From assembly GCA_948567375.1 (NCBI GenBank), contig OX419758.1, forward strand, positions 4,717,001-4,781,000: a stretch of 64,000 nucleotides of DNA, written 5' to 3'. Both the position numbers and the translations under genes were made by a program. Position 1 is the stretch's first letter. The number at the start of each line of letters is the position of its first letter. The DNA is from Lunularia cruciata. Its lineage: Eukaryota > Streptophyta > Marchantiopsida > Lunulariales > Lunulariaceae. Below the pieces are notes generated by a model. The model did no database searches, was not told the origin of the DNA, and was given only the letters and a program-made list of their open reading frames with translations. This document shows positions 11,234 through 23,856 of this stretch, in pieces.

Positions 11234-14200
11234 TTGATTAGTTCAAATGGGATTGAAGGCTCCTATGCAAGTTTGCTTTACTTGCAAGATATGATATCTA
11301 ATTGTGAGAGTATGATTTTGGTTAATTTTGGACATTCAAAAAATTGCATATCCATACAATTAGCAAAGGAATTAAGTACTCCTATCAAGCTAATAATTGG
11401 AAATAGATTGATGATAGTGGATGGTAGAAATATTTTGCATTCTATATCTCACATCTTGTTATATTTAAGATTAGGAAGGAGTATTTGGAGTGTATGAGGT
11501 TTGTAGTGGCACCTTTACACTAGGATTTCATTCTTGGTTTGCCTTGGCTTTAATATCATAAGGTTTAATTTGATTAGAATCAATGACAAATTCACATACA
11601 ACATCAAGGTACAAAATATTGATTAGGGGTTTGGCACCTTTGAGTAAGCCAATTAAGAATAGTCAATCCAAGATAGGAAGTTTCTCAATAAAGTAGCCAT
11701 AGAGTAAGCTTTAGAGGAAGATAAGCTTATTTTTGTGGTGTAGATCAAGCCTATTGCGCATGGAGAATTTGATGAGGGCCAAAAGCCTCATCAAGCAATG
11801 GTTGATCAAATAGTTCAAGAGTTTGCATATGTGCTTTTGGATGATCATCCAAAGGAATAACCTTTTGATTGTGGAGTGCCCTTCAAGATTGAGTTATTAC
11901 CACCAAGTAATCCAGTGAGTGGACCAATCTATCATCTCTCACCAAAGGAGTTGGATGAACTTCAAATAACATTGATAGAGTTGTTGGAAAAGGATTTCAT
12001 ATGACATAGTACATCTCCTTGGGGAGCACCATTACTATTTTTTCCAAAGAAGGATGGAGGATTTCATTTTTTTATTGATAACCATGGCCTCAATAAACAA
12101 ATAGTGAAGAATATATATCCCTTGTCTTGTAGTGATGACTTGCTTGATCAATTAAGCGGAGCACAATTCTTCTCTAAGTTAGATCTCTGAAGTTGATATT
12201 GGCAGATTCCTATTAATAAGGAGGATGTGCAAAAGACTACCTTTCACACAAGGTATGGGCATTTTGAATGGGAAGTTCTACCTTTTTGGCTCATTAATGC
12301 TCCAAAAATTGTCATGGATCAAATGCATTGGATGTTGGATGGGCTATTGGATTGGTACATGGTGGTGTTCTTGGATGATGTTTTAATCTATAGCAAGAAG
12401 GAGGTAGAACATGCAAATCATATACAAGAAGTCCCGAGACAACTACGTCAATGGAAGTTCTACTATAAGAAGTCAAAGAATACCTTTTGGTAGAAAGAAG
12501 TTACCTTCTTGGGTCATAAGATCTCATAGAGAGAATCAAGATGGAAGAGGAGAAAATCAAGGTCATTATTGATTGATCTACTCCAAAGGATGCCACAAAA
12601 TTATGAGCATTTAATGGATTGGCAAGTTTTTACTCATGATTTATCCACTATTTTGCTCATGTAACCACACCATTGACCAACCTCGTGGTGAAAACCTCAA
12701 GCTTTCAGTGGACCACCAAGCATGAAGAAGCATTCTAGAAGATAAAACATATGGTGTTTTCAAGAGCACTTCTTCAACCATATGATTCTAACTTTGCCAT
12801 TGAAGTTGTGTTGCATCAAGAATTTCCAAATGGGTAACATTCAATTGTATCACTGTCTCTTTGACTAAACATTACAAAAACAAATTACTCTACTTGATAT
12901 CAAGAACAAATAGCAATAGTATATGCCACCAAGGTATGGAGGCATTATCCTTTGGGGAAGCAAGTGATCATGCAAATTGATCACAAACTCTTGTTGTAGA
13001 GTTAACATTAGGAGCACATGAAAAGTCAACATCACCAATAGGAGGAATTAGTATAATTTTTTGATATAAAACTTGAGTACAAACCCAATAGGTTCCATGT
13101 CATCCTTGATGCCTTATCACGATGACCTGATTTGAAGTCTCTTCCTCTTATCAAAATGGCAATCATGATAGTATTAGTTGACTCAAAAGTCCAAATTGAG
13201 TTTTGGACAACTTAACAACAAGACACCTTCTTTTAGATGGTACAAGGTCATCTTGGAACACATGACAAGAAATTAAACATCTTCTCTTTCAAGGAAGGCT
13301 TTCTATGCTATGAGAATCAGATTTATGTTCCGACCAAGGGCGATCTACAACTTATGCACCTTCAAGAAGCCCATGACTTACCAATCATTGGTCACATGGG
13401 TATGGACAAGACCTTGGGTACCCTACAATACCAATGGTGACGGCCTAACATGGCATGAGATGTTTGAGATTTTGTTTGATCTTGAGAGCTACTAATGCAA
13501 CAAGACCAACAACCAAAAACCAAGTGGCCACCTTCAACCACTTCCCAACCTATCTACTTGATAGGAATACATGAGATTAGATCTCATTACCACCTTGCCC
13601 AAGACAAAGCAAGGTCACACAACACTCATGGTGTTTGTAGATAGGCTTAGTAAGCAAATCCACTTGGCTCCAACCTTTGATATAATGAATGCTCCAACAT
13701 TGGCCGAGATATATTTTGACAATGTCCTTAAGCATCAAGAGATGCCTCATGTAATCATCTCTTATATTGATGCTCAATTGATGGGAAAATTTTGGAAAGC
13801 ACTCTTCCAAATACTTGGTACCAAGTTTGCTTTGTCTACTATTTGTCATCCTCAAATTGATGGACAAACCAAATGTGAAAATCATACCTTGGAAGATATG
13901 CTTTGTAGCTTTGCCAATGTTCACCATACCAATTGGGATGAATATCTTACAGTTGTTGCATTTTCTTACAATAATTCCAAACATGTAAGCATGGGATTTT
14001 CTCTCTTCTTCCTTTATTTTAGCCAAGATCTATTTGTTCTAGATTCCCTTCTTGCTCCTCCTCCATCTCATGTTCCTCATACTTTGACCTTCTTGACCAT
14101 AATATCCCAATCCTAACAACAAGCAAAATCTCATCTTCTTGTTGCTAAGAATCATCAAATTCAATAATGGACCAACATCATCATGATCTACCTTTCAACT

Positions 14201-14271
14201 TGACTACAAGGTCATGCTTTCTTCTCATAACCTACCCTTTTTCTTTGATACCCAAGTTTATAAACTTGCTC
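11234..14271 (+). pseudogene. chromovirus-1 copy 1, pol remnant (PR-RT-RNaseH-IN)
   Basis: Order along the strand: protease (from 11234; the active-site DSG has decayed to NFG), RT (12030-12560, with FLDDVLIYS at about 12369-12395), RNase H (12760-13130), integrase zinc-binding region (from 13237; LQEAHDLPIIGHMG) and integrase core (13571-14116, with HPQIDGQTKCENHTLEDML). Only one copy of the 20-residue connector repeat is present, near 11663-11722. Stops and shifts abound. The coding DNA is cut at 14271 by the LTR-692 insertion, and its last part resumes at 20996. Confidence 0.8.
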
Positions 14272-14963
14272 TGTGAGCCGGCCTGTCTCTCACTCAGGAT
14301 GAACCCCTGATGGCTATTATGGTAGCGCACCATGGACTAAGAAGGCAAGGAACCCCAACTCCATCATACTCCTCCAAGGCTAACACTCCAAGACTCAAGA
14401 CATTGCTCACTAGAGAACTCAATGAGAGAGAGATAGTTGCAAATGAAAGGATGATGAGTACCTCCTCACTCCTTGTTTATATACTTGTGAAATAATTACG
14501 TACCAAAGTTACTAATTACCGTAGTAACTCAAGTTACTAGACTAAAAGTCAAGTAAAGTCAAAAAGTAGAAAGGAATATCCATTCACATGGGCATATTCC
14601 CCTAAGCATGTGGTCTTATCTTGACCCAACCACTAAAGCAAGGATTCCTTCACATGGGCTATCCTTGGACTAAAGAAGAATCCAAAACAAAAAGGCTTGC
14701 GGGCCCAAGAGTTCTCAACTCTTTCCCCAAAGCCAAACACCTAGGAATAATACCAAGTCAACACACTAAAATCCAAAATAGTGGTGCTCATCTTTTCTAC
14801 TTCCTCTAAAGTAAGGTCCCATCTATCTTAGCTATGACTAACTTTAGCTAACCATGACTAATATAGAACCATCCTTTATCTCTATATAAATAATATCTCT
14901 TAAGTACTTGTAATACCAAGCTAAATATCACAATACCACACACATGCACAAATGGGTGTTACA
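14272..14963 (-). repeat. 3' LTR of the deleted LTR-692 copy
   Basis: 692 bp; on the plus strand TGTGAGCCGG ... GGGTGTTACA. Compared with its partner at 20300 it reads AACCCCTGATGG for AACCTCTGATGG, CATTGCTC for CATTACTC, GAGAGAGAG for GAGAAAGAG, and ACCGTAG for ACTGTAG. Confidence 0.95.
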
Positions 14964-15011
14964 TTTACCCCCGGACTAAGTTTTCACTTTGTCCTCAAAG
15001 TGAAGGTCTCT

Positions 15012-17345
15012 CTACCTTCTATGGTACATCTTCAACTTATCATGGTTAATCCTATCAAAGTGTCTTCCTCCCAACTCCTTGAGATCATAAGTGTAATTTC
15101 CCCACACCTTCTCTACTATGAAAGGTCCAAAGTACTTAGGCAAAAACTTCTTTTGTACTCTCTTGAATCAAATGGAATCAAACAACATTACCCAATCACC
15201 TTCTTTGAAAGGCTCCACCTTCTTCTTGCCTTGCCTCTTGTCATAGCTCTCCTTTTGTTTCCTTTGGGCTTGCTCCACTCGAACCATAGCAACTGCTCTT
15301 GCCTCTTCCAACTCCATGAGTTGATCCTTCCTTGACTTCTCTGCATCACTTCCTTGTGCTTTCTTCAATCTCATATGAATGCTTTGGAAGGTAGGAAGAT
15401 CAAAGTGAATAGGTAAGGTAGACTCAATACCATACACCAATTGGAATGGAGAATATCCAGTGGAAGTCTTCATGGTTGTCCTATACTCCCACAAAACTGC
15501 ATGAATCCTCTTGTCCCAATGATGTTTAGCCCCCTCCATTTCTGCATCTTTGGCCAACATCATGCACAAGGTCTGATTGGTTCTCTCTGCCAAGCCATTG
15601 GAATTTGGCTTATAGGATGTAGTTACTCTATGTGTGATAGAGAAATGTCGTAGCATGGCTGTAGTAATGCTTCCTGTAAACTCTCCTCCTCTATCAGAAA
15701 CCAACTCCAAAGGGCATCCAAACCTAGTGATAATGCGTTCATAAAGAAATCTACCCACTTCATCTTCATTCTTGTCCCTCAATGGTCTAGCCTCAACCCA
15801 CTTGGTAAGGTAATCAGTAACTACCACAATGTACCGATTGTTCCTTGGGGTTCTATTGAGAGGTCCTACAAAATCAATTCCCCACTTCTCAAAGGGTCCT
15901 AGCAATGGAATTGATCTAAGTGGTGGAGTGGATGTAGACTTTCTAGCAAAAGCTTGACAAACATGACAAGTTTTGCAATAATCAAGACAATCCTTGAAAA
16001 TCCCTCTCCAATGGTAACCTGCATCTAGAATCTTGAAAGCAGTCACCTTTCCTGCAAAGTGTCCTCCACATACTAAACCTTCATGAAACTCCTTTATGAG
16101 TAGGATAGACTCTTCCTTACCCACTGCTCTTCGAAGTAGACCATCTGCTCCTTGGTGAAAAAGAATATCATCCACCATTGTGTAAGGTCTAGATCTTGCT
16201 GCAAGGGCCTTCCTCTCCCTAGCATGCATCCCTTCTGGATAGTTACCTCTTGTCACAAAATCCACAATCTCCTTGTACTCCATTGGAACCTCTTGAGTGA
16301 CTGAGATTGTCATGAGCTCCTCATTCGGGAAGGAATCATCTACTGGCTCATCTCCATCATGATCATAGGCTCTAGATAACAAATCAGCATTTGCATGTTT
16401 CTTTCCTGGCCTATCCTCAATTGTGTAGTCATACTCAGACAAGAGAATCATCCACCTTGCTAGTCTCCCTTCAACATTAGGCTTGTTGAAGATGTACTTC
16501 AAAGCCTTGTGATCCGTGACAATTGTGGCTTTCCCTCCAATCAAGTAGTGTCTAAACTTCTTGAGACCAAAGATCATTGCCAACCCTTCTCTCTCTGTGA
16601 CAGAGTAGTTCTTCTCTGCTGAAACCATCTACCTACTAGCATAAGCTATTGGATGATCATGCCCATCTTGGTCTAATTGACTAAGAGTGCATCCTATAGC
16701 TACATTAGAAGCATCAGTGTAGAGGATGAAAGGCTTACTCCAATCAGGTTTAGCGAGAATTGGAGCTACAACAAGGGATTGCTTGAGCTCCTCAAAAGCT
16801 TTGAGAGCCTCCTTGTCTTCCAAAATCACCATGTAATCTACACCCTTCTTCATGTAGATGGTCAATGCATAAGCCTTGTTGGAAAATGAGAAGATGAACC
16901 TCCTATAGTACCCAACCATTCCCAAGAATTGGCGTAACTTTGTCAAGCTTGAAGGGAATGGAAGGTCTGAGATTTTCCTCACCTTCTCAGGATCAACTGC
17001 TATTCCATCCTTGGAGATGATGTGCCCCAAAAGTAGACCTTCTTCACATCCAAAAATGCACTTCTCTGGGTTGAGTGATGCATTTGCCTCATCCAAGCGT
17101 TGCAAGACTTTGATTAGGTGCTCAAAGTGCTCCTCCTTGCTCCCATAGACACAAAAGTCATCAATGAAATCTCTCACAAATTTCCCAATGAAAGGTTCAA
17201 ATACCTTGTTCATGAACCGTTGGAATGTGGCTGGAGCATTGCAAAGCCCAAAAGGCATGACCTTGAAAGCGTAAGTTCCCCAAGGTGTGGTGAATGTGGT
17301 GAGTTGTTGATGCTCTGGTGCAATCTTGATTTGGTTATATCCACT
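15012..17345 (-). pseudogene. LTR-692 pol remnant (RT C-terminal half, RNase H, integrase)
   Basis: From high to low coordinates the frame has RT palm and thumb (MPFGLCNAPATFQRFMNKVF at 17258, then FIDDFCVYGS), RNase H (LYTDASNVAIGCTLSQ, then TDHKALKYIFNKP), the integrase zinc region (CKTCHVCQ) and the core (WGIDFVGPL, LVSDRGGEF, NGLAERTNQ). Breaks include TAG for Gln at the RNase H boundary (16629) and TGA for Arg near 15168. The N-terminal RT and the protease are deleted. Integrase keeps SDRGGEF, unlike the otherwise intact copy, which has FDRGGEF. Confidence 0.9.
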
Positions 17346-18727
17346 ATAACCATCTTCTTGCTCCTTGTAGAACTCAAACCACCTCTAAGCTCCTTTCTCA
17401 AGGTAGGGTTCAAAGCAATTAATTGGCCCACTGTGATGTTAGCCTTGTGACTACCAACATCCTCCAACACATTGTAGTTCCATTGTTGCTTGGAGATCAA
17501 GAAGTCCTCCATCCCCAACTTCTTCCTTGGAGTCTTTGTTGTTGATGGTGTTGAGGTGCGAGTGCACCTAGTAGACATAGGAGTATCCTTGCTTGAAGTA
17601 AATCCTTGAGAAGAGTGAACATCCTCTGCAAAACGAGCTCTCTTCTTCTCTTGTGCCAAAAGCTCCAAATTAGGACCCTTGGAGTTTGAGCACTCTCCCT
17701 TCTCATACTTGCTCTCAACCACATCTATGGATGCTATCCCCTTACCTTTGTTGGGATTAGGAGCCACTTGGGTTTCACTACCTCCCTCTTTCCCTCTATT
17801 GGCTCCCTCATAACCCCTTCCTCCATGGTAAGTGGAATTTGGGCAATTCCTTTGGATATGGCCTCTTCCCCCACAACCAAAACAATTTCTATCATTGAAA
17901 TTGTTGGCTGGTTGGCCTCCTCTATATGGATGGTTTCCATAACTCCTAGGCCCTCTCCCTACATTCTGATCCACCTCTCTCTTCTCCCATAATTGCACCA
18001 CATTGATCTTGAGATCCGCAAGTTGTTCTGTGATGGTTTGGAGTGGATCTTTTGGTGGAGGTGCAAGAACTGGAGCAACTACTACTTGTGGTGCAACCCT
18101 TGTCACCAAAGTATCAGAAGTTCCACCATACTTGTAGCCTTGAGGAGGATGCACAACCTCCTTCACCACCAAATCACTTTCATCCCCTTCCAAACTCTCC
18201 TCCATACGAATTGCGATCTTGATAGCTTCAACCTTGGAAGAAGGTTTCTCATATCTCACCTTGCTTCTAATTTGTGGTCTCAATCCTCCCACAAAATTCT
18301 TGGTGAGCATGGCCCCTATGCCAATCATTGTAGTCTCCACATCATCCCCACCCTTCCTCAACACTATGCGAAATCTGGACTCCAATTTTTCCACTCTTTC
18401 CACATAGACTCTCACTTTCTCTCCATCTCCTTGCTTGAGAAATGTAACCTCACTCATCAATCTCTCATAACTCTCATCAGGAAGAAAGTTCTCAATGAGT
18501 GCTGAAGTCAAAGTCTCCCAAGACTCCTCTTCCCCCTCTCTCCTCTCTCTCTTTTGGTATTCTGACTCATACCATGTAAGTGCTGCATCCTCAAAGAAAT
18601 CTGGTAATAATGAGGCCCACTCATTCTTCCTCCTCTCATTGTTTCCTATGCAAGCTCTCTTGAAGTCTCTCACAAAGGCCTCCACATCTTCTCCATCCTT
18701 GCCAAAGAAAACCGGAAGTTTCCCCAT
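17346..18727 (-). pseudogene. LTR-692 gag (open, but fused to out-of-frame sequence)
   Basis: The frame starting MGKLPVFFGKDGEDVEAFV at 18727 is nearly identical to the N-terminal 450 residues of the intact polyprotein at 38483. It has a Gag domain (about 1-210), a CCHC knuckle CFGCGGRGHIQRNC and the pre-protease motif ANITVGQL. The 1107-bp deletion then throws it out of frame and it stops at 17210. A Gag-only product could still be made and might form particles. A premature A-rich or poly-T leader run lies just upstream at about 18760. Confidence 0.85.
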
Positions 18728-18965
18728 CTTAACCCCTCACTATCTTTCTTTTCTCTCAAATTTTTTTTTTTCCTCTTTTCTTTTCTCTCACTCTATTACT
18801 AATAGAGTATATACATGACTAACACCATCTGAGAATAATCCACTCTAGGGAACACAAAAGGTTCAGGTTGCTCCAAGATTTCTATAGCAACATCAAATCC
18901 TAGAGTGCATATTAATCTAACTCTCATGGATAGTTTATCCATAAGTTGAAAGATTATCTCCATCA

Positions 18966-19463
18966 CTAATCTTGAGAACTAGCTGATGAAGGTGGTAGTA
19001 TTTCTGTAGCTGTACTAAGACTCTCTCCAAGATCCTTCACCAAAGTTTCCAAAAGTGCTTTTACTCCACTACACTCATGTCCTTTTGGAAGTCCTTCAAC
19101 TCCACAAACCTCACACAACTCTTTGGTCTTAGATCTTCTCCCTCCCAATCTTGGTGAAGAAGGTCCAACATGCAAACCCAAGTCAAGTAAGCCTCTCCTT
19201 TCCCTCAATCTCTTGCTCTCAAAGGTCAATGGACATGAACTTGCCTTATGTCCCTTCTCTCCACATAGAAAGCACTTAGACTCACTCTTTCCTCCAAGTG
19301 GTGTAGGTTTTTGGATCCTCTCAACACTCTCTTCAAATTCTATTGTAAACTCTCTTTTCCTCAAATCCACCCCTACAATCACCTCAAACCCTTGGGGAAC
19401 CTTGCATAATCTCAATTTCCACTCTTGATGACTCTCCATGTTCCCCAAGATGAATCTAAACAC
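18966..19463 (-). CDS. LTR-692 upstream ORF, zinc-knuckle protein (deleted copy)
   Basis: A frame of 157-165 codons lies between the 5' leader and gag. The likely start is the ATG of MESHQEWKLRLCK at about 19439; the longer form uses GTG. It contains a CCHC knuckle CFLCGEKGHKASSC and a second Cys/His cluster CEVCGVEGLPKGHEC. It is intact and nearly identical to 38718-39215 in the younger copy. Two such clusters suggest RNA or DNA binding, but the function is unknown. Extra ORFs ahead of gag are known in Ogre-like members of the Tat lineage. Whether this one is related cannot be told by eye. Confidence 0.6.
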   Translation of the reverse strand: MFRFILGNMESHQEWKLRLCKVPQGFEVIVGVDLRKREFTIEFEESVERIQKPTPLGGKSESKCFLCGEKGHKASSCPLTFESKRLRERRGLLDLGLHVGPSSPRLGGRRSKTKELCEVCGVEGLPKGHECSGVKALLETLVKDLGESLSTATEILPPSSASSQD

Positions 19464-20277
19464 TCAAACATGCTTTTTGTTGATCTCAAACTTCTCATGC
19501 ATGAGATCTCCACTCTGCAGAATTGACCCTTCCTCACAATGTCATTCAAATCTCCCAACCAATACGTCACAGTCCTCTGAAATTTTGCACACTTGATCAC
19601 AACTCCAGGGCGTCCCTCCCTGCAAAATTTCAGATCTTTTCATTGAGCCATTTGGCCTAGACATCTTTCTATTCAGCACCCATATTTCAGATTTGGTCTG
19701 AAAACCACCCCCCTCACTTCAAAAACTCATCACGCCCTGCGCAAAAACGATATCTCTCTAATTTTTGTGGCAGCAGGTAGGATACAATGCATTGAATTTT
19801 CTTGGAAAATTTCAGGACAATTCACTGAAAATTGAAGAAATGGCAGACTCTGTACAATTTTCCAGAGAGCATGCAGTTGCGGGAGCACTTTACCCTATCA
19901 ACTTTCAAAAATTCTAGCCCAGTGCGCATAGAAGCTCTCTCAATAATTTCAAGTGTGCTAACTGAAAGATAACCCAAACTATCATGTGTAGAAATCTCAA
20001 GTCCAGATCTCAAACTTGAGATTTTGCCCAAAATCACCTTAATCCCCAAAATCTGCAATCCACCTCACACAATCTCTCCAATTCCTCTCATATGTACAAG
20101 ATGTACAAAATCACCTCAAAGACATCATAATGAACTACAGGGTATACAAATGGATCTTGGTTCTCTAACATAAGTTCAGCCCTCTCCTCTCCTAATGTTC
20201 TCTCCAAGTGAGCTCTCATAGCCTCCTTCTGCCTAATGTAGAATTGGACGCGGAACATTATCTTGCCTTCTAGAGAG
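19464..20277 (-). other. LTR-692 5' leader (deleted copy)
   Basis: This is about 800 bp between the primer site and the upstream ORF, parallel to 39216-40029. It contains short frames (20058-19822, 20321-20088) that are conserved only because the two copies are young. I see no domain. Packaging and dimerisation signals would be expected here but cannot be identified. Confidence 0.6.
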
Positions 20278-20295
20278 GTCCCGGCAACGGAACCA
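20278..20295 (-). other. primer-binding site, tRNA-Glu type
   Basis: The minus strand reads TGGTTCCGTTGCCGGGAC, four bases inside the 5' LTR. It is complementary to a tRNA 3' end GTCCCGGCAACGGAACCA, which fits plant tRNA-Glu (acceptor TCCGTTG.../...CAACGGA). The identical site is present at 40030-40047. Confidence 0.75.
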
Positions 20296-20299
20296 AAAA

Positions 20300-20991
20300 T
20301 GTGAGCCGGCCTGTCTCTCACTCAGGATGAACCTCTGATGGCTATTATGGTAGCGCACCATGGACTAAGAAGGCAAGGAACCCCAACTCCATCATACTCC
20401 TCCAAGGCTAACACTCCAAGACTCAAGACATTACTCACTAGAGAACTCAATGAGAAAGAGATAGTTGCAAATGAAAGGATGATGAGTACCTCCTCACTCC
20501 TTGTTTATATACTTGTGAAATAATTACGTACCAAAGTTACTAATTACTGTAGTAACTCAAGTTACTAGACTAAAAGTCAAGTAAAGTCAAAAAGTAGAAA
20601 GGAATATCCATTCACATGGGCATATTCCCCTAAGCATGTGGTCTTATCTTGACCCAACCACTAAAGCAAGGATTCCTTCACATGGGCTATCCTTGGACTA
20701 AAGAAGAATCCAAAACAAAAAGGCTTGCGGGCCCAAGAGTTCTCAACTCTTTCCCCAAAGCCAAACACCTAGGAATAATACCAAGTCAACACACTAAAAT
20801 CCAAAATAGTGGTGCTCATCTTTTCTACTTCCTCTAAAGTAAGGTCCCATCTATCTTAGCTATGACTAACTTTAGCTAACCATGACTAATATAGAACCAT
20901 CCTTTATCTCTATATAAATAATATCTCTTAAGTACTTGTAATACCAAGCTAAATATCACAATACCACACACATGCACAAATGGGTGTTACA
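20300..20991 (-). repeat. 5' LTR of the deleted LTR-692 copy
   Basis: 692 bp, TG...CA, adjoining the primer site at 20278-20295. GCTC follows at 20992 as the target duplication. In element sense a TATATAAA box sits about two thirds of the way in (near 20504-20511), suggesting the U3/R border. Confidence 0.95.
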
Positions 20992-20995
20992 GCTC

Positions 20996-21064
20996 CTAAT
21001 TGGATATGTTTATTTTTATCACCCAAATAATTTCTCTTGTTGCTTATCAAATTGCCTTACCTTG
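20996..21064 (+). pseudogene. chromovirus-1 copy 1, pol C-terminal piece
   Basis: This 69-bp fragment continues the pol sequence broken at 14271. The joined text (CCCAAGTTTATAAACTTG, then CTAATTGG...CACCCAAATAATTTCTC) aligns with the minus strand of 51190-51110 in another copy. It ends where the chromovirus-2 LTR starts at 21065. Confidence 0.75.
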
Positions 21065-21662
21065 TGTAATACTCCAAGGACAAGAGAACCTTCAAAGAGA
21101 GATACAAGAGAGAAAATACTAGCTTCACACTAAATAATCGGATGCCCCAAAGGAGGACTTTATTTTAATTATGTAGCAAAGGAGATCCCCTCAAAGGAAG
21201 CTCTACCCTTGGATCAGATACATGGATTGGTGACATGTCAATGAGCTCCACCCTAAGATTAGGTACCTAGATGGGTGACATGTTGGTCATTTCCTACCTA
21301 GTTTGTTGAACAGGTTTGACAAGAAGGAATCTATAGGGAATCTTCCTGTAGGAAGCTCAAAATTGTTTAGGTGAGGTACCATTGGAAAGCTCTTGATAAA
21401 ACAAACCATAAGCAAAGAAGGCAAGCTCTTTTATCCATAAGGAGGGTTAAATTTTTCCATTTTTCAAGCATAATTCATCTGTTTAGGCTTCCAAAATTAG
21501 CTTTAAAGTTTTTAAGCTCTTTTGGCTTTTGCCCTATTAGTAGAACTGCTCTTTTGGTGACACCTATATCTGATCTATCTAGCCCATCATGCACAAGACC
21601 TTTCTAGATGTTACCAAGAAAATCTTCACCTCTAAATAATATGTCTAGCTATTGGTGTTATA
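21065..21662 (-). repeat. 3' LTR of chromovirus-2
   Basis: 598 bp; on the plus strand it begins TGTAATACTCCAAGGACAAG and ends CTATTGGTGTTATA, where the expected final CA has become TA. It aligns along its length with 27233-27830 and 29383-29990. The family's ends are an inverted TGTAATAC/GTATTACA. Confidence 0.9.
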
Positions 21663-23179
21663 GACCTCCTCCCTTTTAAGACGCAATCTCCTCATTGCAA
21701 AGTTGTTGCTTAAAAGATGGAACTAACACCAATGTGTTGGTCAAGTTGGTTGTTTGCTCCCATGTTGCCTCATACAATGTTACACTTTCTAATGTACAAG
21801 ATATTCCACATGTGGATGGCAAAAACCACGGATGCATTCTTGGAGAATACGTTCAACTTCATATTTGTTTGTGTCATCAAGGAAGGTTGGGCAAGGTCAA
21901 CTTTCTTGGATGGAAGAAAAGTGGAATTGTTGAGGTGCATATCTATGCAATAAGGAAACATGGAATATTGGATGGATCTTCTTGTGTGGTGGTAGCTTGA
22001 GGTGGTAGGACATTGAGACGATCCAATGAAGAATGAAGAAAGGACCAATAAAACAAGGTCTTAGCTTTTGAGGGCCAACTAATGTGAGGTTGGAGGTTGA
22101 TAGCCAAACTTGAATTCCATGTATTGCCCATGTGCATCTATTTACATACTATTTTTGTCAATTTTGGGGAATCTACAACTTGTGCTTGGCATTCAGCATA
22201 CCTTGTTAGATTTTAGAAAAAAATTGTTGATAGTGTCAACCTTGGTAACCACCAGACAGCCCTTCATCAAACTTGAAGGTGTGAAAGGATGCTGCATACA
22301 TGAGGAAGAAAAATGTGACATGTGTGGAGGGATTCACTAAATTGTTGTTAGCAAATTCCACCAATGGGATCTATGCTTACCCACTCCCAACATTGTGTAG
22401 GAGTGGGAAGGGGTTGAAGGAATCATGTGGGAGCTTGATTAGAAGCTTTATTTTCTTGATAGAGTAGGCAAATCCTAACCTATTCCATCACATTGTTGCT
22501 TATCTTGGGCCACTAGTAATGGCATTTGACTATGTCCAAGGTCTTGTCCACTCCAATGTGACTTGAAATGGCAAAATCATGATATGATGCTGGTTCTTAG
22601 ATTCTTGGTATCCAAAATCCAGAACCTTCTATCACAAAAGGTGAGTCCTTGGGTGTTGGTGACGCCTTTGGATGATTCAGCTCCTACAATATGTCGATCA
22701 GTTTTCATAGAATCAGTTTTTGTAGTTCAGTTTTCCACCTACAATCCTTGGCCAAAATTCAAGGTTCATATGACTTCCACTACCAGATTGCTTGCAATCA
22801 GCATCCAAGTGAATGCATCTACAAGTTACTTTTTGCATTCCACATATTTGATCATGATGATGAATTTTTGTCTCTACTTTGCCTACCAAATTTGTTGATG
22901 AAAAAGATCTTTTTGTGTCTTCAGGTAGACTAGAGATTTGTGGTCTATCTTTACCACAAATGCCTTCCCACCAAGATAATGTTTCCAATGCTTTGTTGCA
23001 AGGACAATGTCCAACTCTTCCAACTGTCCAACTTTGATGGTGTGATAGTTGCATTTTACTTATAACAATTTATGAGAGAAATATGCAATTGGGTACCATT
23101 TTTCCTGCTATTCTTGTTGTATGATTTCTCTTATTGCTATGCCTAATGCATCTATAGCCATCTTGATTGGATGTTTTGG
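21663..23179 (-). pseudogene. chromovirus-2 RNase H, integrase and chromodomain remnant
   Basis: The minus strand runs from an RNase H relic (about 23175-22700) through the integrase zinc region and core (22640-22000) to a damaged chromodomain (IHMWNILYIRKC near 21800, matching the clearer EYLIQWKVYP of the copy at 30162-30303). The polypurine tract follows. All frames are broken. The block AATGTAACATTGTATGAGG near 21770 aligns with the same position in the 30 kb copy. Chromodomains of this kind tether integrase to modified histone H3 in other chromoviruses. Confidence 0.65.
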
Positions 23180-23554
23180 GTCATTGTGATACTCACATTT
23201 TCATTTTGGACAAGTTTTGAAGAAAAAGTGCCTTGCTAAAACCGAATTGGAACCAAATGGAGAAGAAATGAGTGGAAACTTGTGTTTTGATCAAGCTCAA
23301 GGAAGTCGACTTTGTGTTAAAGGAAGAAGGACTCGGGGCCGAAGGAGGGCAGAGCCAAAGGAGGAAGAGAAGTTGTAGGTCAGGATTCTTGCATGGCCCA
23401 TATCTTAGTGACGATAAGTCCAAATCATGCGTGCTATATTTTGTTAGAAGCATCTTGTTCAAGGCTTTCTATTGCTACCAAAATCGGAAAGTTTTGAGCT
23501 ATTTAGAAGAAGTTACAAGTATTTGAAGTTTCTGGAGTAGATGTACTTTGAGTT

Positions 23555-23625
23555 GAGGGTCTTCGGATTTCAGACTTCAAACTTTGGACTTCGGACTTCA
23601 GATTTTGGACTTCAGGTTTACATGA
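23555..23625 (+). repeat. short tandem repeat within the long LTR
   Basis: Repeats of 14-16 bp with the core TTCGGACTTCAGATTTTGGA occur about four times. In one frame they read as NFGLRTSDFGLQ. The counterpart in the LTR at 55459-57350 is contracted (about 56880-56900), so the array varies between copies. Confidence 0.6.
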
Positions 23626-23856
23626 CTTTAGGTCTAAAGACTTCACCTCAAGACAAATATGATTCAACCCAAGGTAGTCAAAATGTAGTGAAGGTGACTT
23701 CGGGAATCTTGCAAAAGGCGTTAGAGGAAATTAGAGTAAGGAAAGAAGATATTTAGGATACCCATGACTTCCATTTCAATTCTGATTGAAGATATGATAG
23801 AATTAAAAGAGAAATAGGAGTAGTGAATAAACATGAAGTGCAAGATCAGACTGTAA

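Larger units (their letters stand above)
14272..20991 (-). mobile_element. LTR-692 retrotransposon, internally deleted copy
   Basis: This is a 6720-bp Ty3/gypsy element with 692-bp LTRs at 14272-14963 and 20300-20991, flanked by the 4-bp duplication GCTC (14268-14271, 20992-20995), inserted in chromovirus-1 pol. I count four LTR-LTR differences, so it is young but older than the copy at 32917. It is 1107 bp shorter than that copy. One deletion near 17355, matching 36005-37110 of the intact copy, removes the protease and the N-terminal RT. It can no longer encode pol and would move only with proteins supplied in trans. Confidence 0.93.

Noticed and set aside
18219-18505. Plus-strand frames opposite LTR-692 gag (17993-18505, 37749-38261, up to 170 codons).
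   Set aside because: They are shadows of the gag coding strand, share no domain with known proteins and follow its codon constraints.
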